A stretch of 13,844 nt of DNA, from positions 1 through 13,844 of the forward strand of contig JAEYTQ010000241.1 in the NCBI GenBank assembly GCA_023433965.1, read 5' to 3'. Within the stretch, counting starts at the first letter, position 1; the number at the start of each line of letters is the position of its first letter. Positions 9,123 through 13,844 of the stretch are shown piece by piece. Made by a program: the position numbers and the translations under genes. This stretch comes from Pseudomonadota bacterium (GTDB taxonomy: Bacteria; Pseudomonadota; Alphaproteobacteria; Rhizobiales; Xanthobacteraceae). The notes beneath the pieces are model-generated. The model searched no databases, was not told the origin of the DNA, and saw only the letters and a list, made by a program, of their open reading frames with translations.

Positions 9123-9146
9123 CACCTCTCTCCACCGGGAGAGGTG
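9123..9146. terminator. Stem-loop between convergent poxB and membrane-protein genes
   Basis: Perfect 8-bp arms CACCTCTC (9123-9130) and GAGAGGTG (9139-9146), 8-base loop, just after the poxB stop and before the end of the converging membrane-protein gene. An overlapping alternative pairing, CTCCACC (9130-9136) with GGTGGAG (9143-9149), also exists. There is no T-run on either side, so it may be a transcript-end hairpin or a small repeat rather than a standard intrinsic terminator. Confidence 0.4.
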
Positions 9147-9165
9147 GAGACCGATGGTCGCGTCG

Positions 9166-9531
9166 TTAACTCCGCTTCACCGAGGGGACGGGCAGGCGCT
9201 CGGGACGGTTCTGAAAGCGCTGCCAGTGCAGCACGGTGCCGATCAGCAGGGCCGGCAGCGCGCCGAGCGCGATCAGGAAATACGGCAGGCCCGTCGGCGA
9301 GACGAAGGCGATGGCGATGTCCGAGATCAGCCACAGCGCCGCGAACACCAGTGCGAAATCCAACCGCGGACAGCGGAGATAGTAGAACACGGCGGTGACG
9401 AGGATCGCGGGGCCGATCGCGACTGCGATCATGATTGCGGTCAGCTCCTTCGGCGTGGATGCGTCGAGCACCATTGATCCCAGCAGCCAGAGCGCGGCGA
9501 ACATGGCGACGATGTCGAGCGGATGCCGCAA
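9166..9531 (-). CDS. Small four-helix membrane protein of unknown function, internally duplicated
   Basis: A 121-residue protein with four hydrophobic stretches at about 6-24, 30-52, 57-77 and 84-103, so an inner-membrane protein; no signal peptide or catalytic motif is visible. The two halves align without gaps: residues 5-53 and 57-105 share 17 of 49 positions, including FAALWL, a proline-alanine pair and the closing arginine. It is thus a duplicated two-helix hairpin. The start is TTG 9531, chosen because GAGAGG (9539-9544) lies 7 bases before it; the first internal ATG (9504) has no ribosome binding site and would cut into helix 1. The C-terminus is short, basic and polar. It lies 67 bases after the thioesterase gene and may be co-transcribed. 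I do not recognise the family. Confidence 0.75.
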   Translation of the reverse strand: MRHPLDIVAMFAALWLLGSMVLDASTPKELTAIMIAVAIGPAILVTAVFYYLRCPRLDFALVFAALWLISDIAIAFVSPTGLPYFLIALGALPALLIGTVLHWQRFQNRPERLPVPSVKRS

Positions 9532-9598
9532 TCCAATACCTCTCGCGGGGACGTGCCATCGTTGTGGCCGGAACCGCGGCCGTCAAGTTAAAATGCGC

Positions 9599-10507
9599 TC
9601 ATTCCTCGTCGCTTCCCGGCGTCGGCTGCAGCATGAAATGGCCGAAGGCGGTGGCGATCGGCTTGTCCGCATCGTCCTGCCAGGCGCGCGCCTCGAAGGC
9701 GACGATACGCCGGCCCTGCTTCACGATCGAGACGTCGGCAAAGGTGTCGAGGGCGCGGCCGGAACGCAAGTAGTTGACGGTGAGTCCGATCGGCTTGGGC
9801 GGCGCCGGTGCGCCGAGCTCGCGCGCGACGCCGACGATCGCGGTGGTTTCGAGGAAAGCGCCGGTCATGCCGCCGTGGATCGCGGGCAGGATCGGATTGC
9901 CGATGATCTGCGGCGAGAAGGGCATCGTCAGCGTGCCGTCCTCGTTGACGCGGATGCCGAGCGCGCGCGCGAACGGGCTGCGTGCGAACGGCCCGTCCGG
10001 ATGCTCCGGCGCCTCCAGCGTCGGGATGCTGCGCGCATCCATCAGGCGGTCGGCGAGCATGTTGGTGCGGTTGGCGCCGATCATGAAGCAGGCGGTCGCG
10101 GTCGCCACCGGATCGTCCTCGGATTCCTGATAGGCGGTGGAGCGCACGAAGGCGATCGAGCGCGTGGTGCGGTAGCAGACCGAATGCGCCTTGATGTCGA
10201 GCCCGGGCGTTGCCGGCTTCTGGTAGTCGATGCGCAGGTCGAGCGTCGCGATCGCGCGCGTGCCGTCGAGCGCAAGCTGTACCGCCATGCCGCAGCTCTC
10301 GTCCAGCATCGCCGTGACCACGCCGCCATGCAGCACGCCGGTCTCGGTGTCGCCGACGAAGACGGGCCGGTAAGGCAGGCTCGACCAAGCCTCGCTGGGT
10401 GCGAAGCGGTCGAGCTGCAGCCCGCTGATCTGGCCATAGTCCGAGCGGCGGCCCTTGATCGCCTCGGCGAGTTCCTCGAACGGGATCGTGGCAGGTAGAG
10501 TGGCCAT
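9599..10507 (-). CDS. Acyl-CoA thioesterase, tandem hotdog (PaaI-like)
   Basis: A 302-residue protein made of two PaaI-type hotdog domains in one chain. The first domain has His60-Gly-Gly followed nine residues later by Asp69 (HGGVVTAMLDESCG). The second has His211-Gly-Gly with Glu220 at the equivalent place (HGGMTGAFLETTA). Each is followed by the typical strand pairs (TLDLRIDYQKPA and GLTVNYLRSG). The family hydrolyses acyl- or aryl-CoA thioesters in the cytoplasm; the substrate is unknown. Single-domain PaaI proteins are about half this length and pair up, so the fusion supplies both halves of the dimer. The start at 10507 lacks a strong Shine-Dalgarno sequence but fits the domain boundary. 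It is divergent from the 106-residue protein gene, 141 bases away. Confidence 0.88.
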   Translation of the reverse strand: MATLPATIPFEELAEAIKGRRSDYGQISGLQLDRFAPSEAWSSLPYRPVFVGDTETGVLHGGVVTAMLDESCGMAVQLALDGTRAIATLDLRIDYQKPATPGLDIKAHSVCYRTTRSIAFVRSTAYQESEDDPVATATACFMIGANRTNMLADRLMDARSIPTLEAPEHPDGPFARSPFARALGIRVNEDGTLTMPFSPQIIGNPILPAIHGGMTGAFLETTAIVGVARELGAPAPPKPIGLTVNYLRSGRALDTFADVSIVKQGRRIVAFEARAWQDDADKPIATAFGHFMLQPTPGSDEE

Positions 10508-10648
10508 GGCGATGTTCTAGACCAGTGTCGGCTATGGTGCAAAAGCCGGCATGGACGGTACTGGTCGGCTTGGCCCCGGTTTGGCCTCGACAGGGCGGGC
10601 CGAAGCGACGATGGTGGGGTTCATTCGTTCGACTAGCAAGGAGTGCCC

Positions 10649-10969
10649 ATGGCCGATCCAGAAACGCCCTCGACCGCCCAGGGGTCCGTCACCATTTCGA
10701 CCTCCAGTTCCGAACGGGCGCCGATCATCTATTTCGACGGCGCCTCCTGGTTCGGGCATCACAACGGCGCGATCCAGATCGAGCTCGCCGCAAACCTGTT
10801 GATGCCGGTCGGTGCCGCCGTCAGGGTCGACGTGGTCCAGACCGCGCACTTGCGCTGCAGCGTCGCAGCAGCGCTGGCATTGCGCGAAGCCCTGGACAAG
10901 GCGCTGGTAATGTTCAAGCAGGGCCAGCAGCAGCCGCCGGCCGAGGAGATTCCGGCGGTGAAGAACTGA
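10649..10969 (+). CDS. Conserved-looking 106-residue protein of unknown function
   Basis: A small soluble protein without signal peptide or membrane helix. A Ser/Thr-rich N-terminus (about 1-25) is followed by a compact core, IIYFDGASWFGHHNGAIQIE, then a strand-like VRVDVVQTAHLRCS and an Ala/Leu-rich helix (about 70-92) with a polar Gln/Pro tail. The strand-then-helix layout recalls small DUF3467-like proteins, but I cannot assign it. The start is ATG 10649 with AAGGAG (10638-10643) at 5 bases; the slightly longer GTG reading from 10643 would begin inside that site. It stands alone between a divergent thioesterase and a convergent amidase that ends 40 bases away. Confidence 0.7.
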   Translation: MADPETPSTAQGSVTISTSSSERAPIIYFDGASWFGHHNGAIQIELAANLLMPVGAAVRVDVVQTAHLRCSVAAALALREALDKALVMFKQGQQQPPAEEIPAVKN

Positions 10970-11009
10970 GATCCGCATTTGGCACCAATCGACGCGGAGC
11001 GGCTTCGCC

Positions 11010-12479
11010 TCAGCTCACATGCACCTTCGGCTTCTTGCCGCCGTTCCACTTGCCGTCGAGCGCGCGCTCGATCTGAGCGGCGAGCTGGAGCAGGAGGCCG
11101 TCATTGGCCTGCTTGGCGATCGCCTGGATTCCGAGCGGCAGGCCGTGGTCCTGGCTCGCCATCGGCATCGAGATCGCCGGCATGCCGCAGAGATTGGCGA
11201 GCGGCGTGAAGGCGAAGAAGCGCCAGAGATTGCCGAACCAGTCCAGCACATCGGGATTGTCGGAGATGGTGAGATATTCTCTGGTGCCGACCTTCGGGGT
11301 CGGCAGCGCGGTGATCGGCGTCAGGATCACGTCCCACTGCTCGAAGAAGGCGCCGAAGCCGCGCGAGGTGGTGTTGAACACGGCCTGCATCTTCGCCCGT
11401 TCGGCGAAGCTGGTATGCCGGCCGGCCTCCCAGATCCGAATGTTCATGGGCTCGATCAGGTCTTCCGGCGGCTTCTCCAGTCCGCGCGTAGCGAGCATGT
11501 TGGAGATCACCACCGCGAAGTTCGAGATGTAGCAGGTGGTCTGCGCGGCGAATGCGGCACGGAAGTCGAGCTCGGGCAGCGCGTAGTCGACGTGATGGCC
11601 GAGACCTTCGAGGAAGCGCCCAGCCTTTTCCAGTTCGGCTGCGAGCTCCGGTGTCGCAGTGTAGTCACCCCAGCTGTGCGAGAGCGCGACGCGGAGCTTC
11701 GACGGATCTCGCTTGATCATCTCCGAATAAGGCTGCGCCGTGGTCCAGAACGGCATGAACTCGCCGGGCGCAGGTCCCCTCGCATGATCGACGAAGGCGG
11801 CGGTGTCGCGCACCGAGCGCGATTGGCAGCCTTGGATCGAGACGAGGCCGGTGAGATCGGACATGTGCGGCGCCAGGGAGAACACGCCGCGCGAGACTTT
11901 CAGGCCGATATTGCCGTTGACGCCGGCGGGAATGCGGATCGAGCCGCCGCCGTCGGTCGCGTGTGCGATCGGCACCACGCCGGCGGCCACCATCGCCGCG
12001 CTGCCCGCCGACGAGCCGCAGGTGGTGTAATCGGTATTCCAGGGATTGCGCGTGACGTAGACGGCGGGGTTGTCGGCCGACGAGCATACGCCGAATTCCG
12101 GGGTCGTGGTGCGCCCGATCAGGTTGAGTCCGGCCTGCCGGAATTTACCGGTGAGGAACGTGTCGGCGCTGGCGCGATTGCCGCGCATCAGGAGCGAGCC
12201 CATTTCCTGGAGCCGGCCCTTCATGGTCGGCCCGAGATCCTTCATCAGGAAGGGCAGGCCGGCGAAGGGACCGGCGAGATTGGTGCCGTCCTTGGCGGGA
12301 TCGGCGATGCCGTCCTCGAACAACTCGACCACGCCCGACAGCGCCGGATCGACCTTGGCGACGCCCGCGGCGGCCTGCCGCGCCAATTCCTTCGCCGTCA
12401 GCTCGCCCTTGCGGACGCGCCCCGCGAGCGCGACGCCATCGTGCTGCGCCCATTCATTCCAGGTCATCGGCAAGGTCAT
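11010..12479 (-). CDS. Amidase signature family hydrolase
   Basis: A 489-residue amidase-signature enzyme hydrolysing an amide bond in the cytoplasm. The complete triad is visible: Lys80 in GLPFLMKD, cis-Ser156 in CGSSAGS and nucleophile Ser180 in DGGGSIRIPAG. The 24-residue spacing between the serines is that of fatty acid amide hydrolase and the NylA cyclic-dimer hydrolase. Overall length and the RTTTPEFG and NPWN segments resemble the NylA-like subgroup, but the substrate is not predictable. The start is ATG 12479, with AGAGGA about 10 bases upstream. The frame can be extended to a TTG at 12539, but that adds 20 atypical residues without a ribosome binding site. It is convergent with the 106-residue protein gene and divergent from tex. 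Confidence 0.9.
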   Translation of the reverse strand: MTLPMTWNEWAQHDGVALAGRVRKGELTAKELARQAAAGVAKVDPALSGVVELFEDGIADPAKDGTNLAGPFAGLPFLMKDLGPTMKGRLQEMGSLLMRGNRASADTFLTGKFRQAGLNLIGRTTTPEFGVCSSADNPAVYVTRNPWNTDYTTCGSSAGSAAMVAAGVVPIAHATDGGGSIRIPAGVNGNIGLKVSRGVFSLAPHMSDLTGLVSIQGCQSRSVRDTAAFVDHARGPAPGEFMPFWTTAQPYSEMIKRDPSKLRVALSHSWGDYTATPELAAELEKAGRFLEGLGHHVDYALPELDFRAAFAAQTTCYISNFAVVISNMLATRGLEKPPEDLIEPMNIRIWEAGRHTSFAERAKMQAVFNTTSRGFGAFFEQWDVILTPITALPTPKVGTREYLTISDNPDVLDWFGNLWRFFAFTPLANLCGMPAISMPMASQDHGLPLGIQAIAKQANDGLLLQLAAQIERALDGKWNGGKKPKVHVS

Positions 12480-12553
12480 GAAATTCAAATCCTCTGAGAT
12501 AGTGATGCCACCTTTTTCGCAAGGGACCGCGTGAATCAACTGAGCTGGCGCGA

Positions 12554-12580
12554 GGGGCAGGGTTGCGCCGGGCGGAGGGG
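12554..12580 (+). other. Putative G-quadruplex motif
   Basis: Four plus-strand G-runs at 12554-12557, 12560-12562, 12570-12572 and 12577-12580, with loops of 2, 7 and 4 bases, satisfy the usual four-run rule. It lies about 75 bases before the amidase start, on the strand that is the amidase template. Such motifs arise by chance in high-GC DNA. Confidence 0.35.
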
Positions 12581-12672
12581 TGGCGAGGCGGGATCAAGGG
12601 CCACCGCAATCCGGCATTCGTGCGATTGCTGCAACCGAGGTGGCACCGGACACCGCAGCCCGCGGGCTCAAT

Positions 12673-12691
12673 GGAGCAAGTCCGTTGCTCC
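12673..12691. promoter_or_regulatory. Inverted repeat, possible operator
   Basis: Perfect 7-bp arms GGAGCAA and TTGCTCC with a 5-base spacer, five bases after the palindrome AGCCCGCGGGCT (12657-12668). Their place in the middle of a divergent region fits a regulator site. No regulator gene is adjacent, so the role is inferred. Confidence 0.35.
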
Positions 12692-12862
12692 GTCATTGCG
12701 CCGCGATGCCATTCGCGTTGCAGCGCCGTCCGGACACGCAACGTCCACCTCCGCACGAATGTGGCGAGATCGCATCATCTCGACAAAAAATCCTCTGTCG
12801 ACGGTGCTGCGCCGTACCTTGATGAATCAACCCCGGTTGGTCCATAAGCGGCGTCCCGTGGC

Positions 12863-12878
12863 CGGCGGTTCGCCGCCG
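12863..12878 (+). promoter_or_regulatory. Hairpin with TTCG loop in the tex leader
   Basis: A 6-bp stem CGGCGG/CCGCCG closes a TTCG tetraloop, ending 29 bases before the tex GTG and 16 bases before its ribosome binding site. A further CGGCGG at 12881-12886 could compete for the same pairing. It may stabilise the leader RNA. Confidence 0.3.
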
Positions 12879-12894
12879 CACGGCGGACTGGATA

Positions 12895-12900
12895 GAGGGA
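12895..12900 (+). promoter_or_regulatory. Ribosome binding site deciding the tex GTG start
   Basis: GAGGGA, 7 bases before GTG 12908. Alignment of the following residues with the start of known Tex proteins agrees with this start. Confidence 0.65.
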
Positions 12901-12907
12901 TTCTCGC

Positions 12908-13844
12908 GTGGCCAACATCAACCAGAAAATTGCGCAGGAGCTTGGGGTTCGCGCCGAGCAGGTCGAGGCGGCGGTAACGCTGCTCGATGGCGGCGCCACG
13001 GTTCCCTTCATCGCGCGCTACCGCAAGGAAGCGACCGGTGCGCTCGATGACGCGCAATTGCGCACCTTGGAGGAGCGCCTGGTCTACCTGCGCGAGCTCG
13101 AGGATCGCCGCAAGGCCATTCTCGAATCGGTCCGCGAGCAGGGCAAGCTGGACGCCGCGCTGGAGGCTTCGATTCTCGCCGCCGACAGCAAGGCGCGCCT
13201 CGAAGACATCTATCTGCCGTTCAAGCCGAAGCGCCGCACCAAGGCGGAGATCGCCAAGGAAGCCGGCCTCGAGCCGCTGGCTAACCAACTGCTCGCCGAG
13301 CCAGCCAACGATCCGAAGGTCGTGGCCGAAGCCTTCATCGACGCGGAGAAGGGCGTCGCTGACGCAGCCGCCGCGCTCGATGGCGCCCGCGCCATCCTGG
13401 TCGAACGCTTCGACGAGGACGCCGACTTGATCGGTGCTCTTCGCGAGGAGATGTGGACCAATGCGCGCATGGCCTCCAAGGTGCGCGACGGCAAGAAGAC
13501 CGAGGGCGAGAAGTTCGCCGACTATTTCGACTACGACGAGACCTTCACCAAGCTGCCGTCGCACCGCATCCTGGCCCTGTTCCGCGGCGAGAAGGAGGAG
13601 GTGCTCGACGTCACCCTCGAGGCGGAGAAGCCGGGGGCGACGTCGCCGGGGCCGAATCCGTACGAGCTGCGCATCATGCACCGCTTCGGCATCGCCGACC
13701 GCGGCCGTCCGGCGGACAAATGGCTCGCCGAGACGGCGCGCTGGGCGTGGAAGACGAAGATCCTGGTCCATCTCGGCATCGACCTGCGCCTGCGGTTGTG
13801 GAACAAGGCCGAGGAAGACGCCGTCAGGGTGTTCGCCACCAATC
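12908..13844 (+). CDS. tex: Tex family RNA-binding transcription accessory protein, 3' partial
   Basis: The frame opens at GTG 12908 and runs off the window end, so the first 312 of roughly 770 residues are present. They follow E. coli Tex closely: VEAAVTLLDGGATVPFIARYRKEATG, LEERLVYLRELEDRRKAILES, LEDIYLPFKPKRRT, AEKGVADAAAALDGARAILVERF and EGEKFADYFDYDE. This covers the N-terminal helical region up to the approach to the YqgF/RuvC-like domain; the helix-hairpin-helix and S1 domains lie beyond the window. Tex is a conserved cytoplasmic nucleic-acid-binding protein linked to transcription and RNA metabolism; its exact biochemical role is unsettled. A good ribosome binding site supports the GTG start. 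No frameshift is seen in the visible part. Confidence 0.95.
   Translation, partial: MANINQKIAQELGVRAEQVEAAVTLLDGGATVPFIARYRKEATGALDDAQLRTLEERLVYLRELEDRRKAILESVREQGKLDAALEASILAADSKARLEDIYLPFKPKRRTKAEIAKEAGLEPLANQLLAEPANDPKVVAEAFIDAEKGVADAAAALDGARAILVERFDEDADLIGALREEMWTNARMASKVRDGKKTEGEKFADYFDYDETFTKLPSHRILALFRGEKEEVLDVTLEAEKPGATSPGPNPYELRIMHRFGIADRGRPADKWLAETARWAWKTKILVHLGIDLRLRLWNKAEEDAVRVFATN

Larger units (their letters stand above)
12480..12907. other. Divergent intergenic region between amidase and tex
   Basis: 428 bases without a gene I can support; short frames crossing it have no ribosome binding site and non-protein-like composition. It holds a G-run array (12554-12580), a 12-base palindrome AGCCCGCGGGCT (12657-12668), an inverted repeat GGAGCAA/TTGCTCC (12673-12679 and 12685-12691), a small dyad TTGAT/ATCAA (12819-12830) and a hairpin close to tex. 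No convincing promoter hexamers were found for either gene. Confidence 0.6.

Noticed and set aside
7269..9125. Long open frame of 618 codons antisense to poxB
   Set aside because: The plus-strand gene is an unambiguous PoxB; the antisense translation is Arg/His/Asp-rich with no family features, as expected of GC-rich shadow frames.
9566..9581. Small hairpin GGCCG/CGGCC between the thioesterase and membrane-protein genes
   Set aside because: Only 5 bp, common by chance at this GC content, and no T-run follows it.
10970..11009. Possible terminator hairpin between the 106-residue protein and the amidase
   Set aside because: The GCGG/CGCC pairing around 11000 is short and mismatched, and there is no T-run.
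11019..12497. 492-codon plus-strand frame over the amidase, and the 470-codon frame at 4117-5529 over the monooxygenase
   Set aside because: Both mirror well-recognised minus-strand genes and have Arg-rich, non-protein-like composition.
12480..12539. Amidase extension to a TTG start at 12539
   Set aside because: The extra 20 residues are atypical and there is no Shine-Dalgarno sequence before the TTG.
12531..12977. 148-codon plus-strand frame spanning the intergenic region into tex
   Set aside because: It runs out of frame into tex, is Arg/Ser-rich and lacks a ribosome binding site.

Overview
The window is high-GC DNA with dense coding. Codon use, gene families and an intergenic palindrome suggest an alphaproteobacterium of the Bradyrhizobium/Rhodopseudomonas type. 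That assignment is inference from style; no rRNA or other taxonomic marker is present. I see no insertion sequence, integrase, CRISPR array, tRNA or rRNA. The window holds 11 protein-coding genes. The first (acyl-CoA carboxylase) and the last (tex) run off the ends.

Left part (1-5700): the C-terminal part of a biotin-dependent acyl-CoA carboxylase is followed, after a 40-bp REP-like palindrome, by an AcoR-type sigma-54 activator (GAF, AAA+ with intact GAFTGA, Fis-type HTH). Convergent to the activator is a minus-strand pair: a luciferase-like flavin monooxygenase and a small flavin reductase, the expected FMNH2 supplier. The monooxygenase has a sequence-perfect -24/-12 (sigma-54) promoter about 60 bp before its start. 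A cluster of CGTCTC/GAGACG palindromes lies about 110-140 bp upstream of the predicted transcription start, the usual enhancer distance. The activator, its probable promoter and the two-component monooxygenase therefore look like one regulated unit. This is the most interesting system in the window. An intrinsic-terminator-like hairpin separates the monooxygenase from the reductase.

Middle (5700-9150): dgoK and dgoA, one base apart, form the kinase/aldolase end of the De Ley-Doudoroff galactonate pathway, which yields pyruvate and glyceraldehyde 3-phosphate. Then comes poxB, a pyruvate:quinone oxidoreductase converting pyruvate to acetate and CO2. All three point right.

Right part (9150-13844): on the minus strand lie a double-hotdog thioesterase and a four-helix membrane protein that is itself an internal duplication. 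A 106-residue unknown protein follows on plus, then a minus-strand amidase with a complete Lys-Ser-Ser triad. A 428-bp divergent gap with dyads and a possible G-quadruplex separates the amidase from the 5' part of tex.

Several starts were moved from the longest possible reading on the basis of Shine-Dalgarno position: the activator (1871), the flavin reductase (GTG at 4331), dgoA (6624), the 106-residue protein (10649), the amidase (12479) and tex (GTG at 12908).
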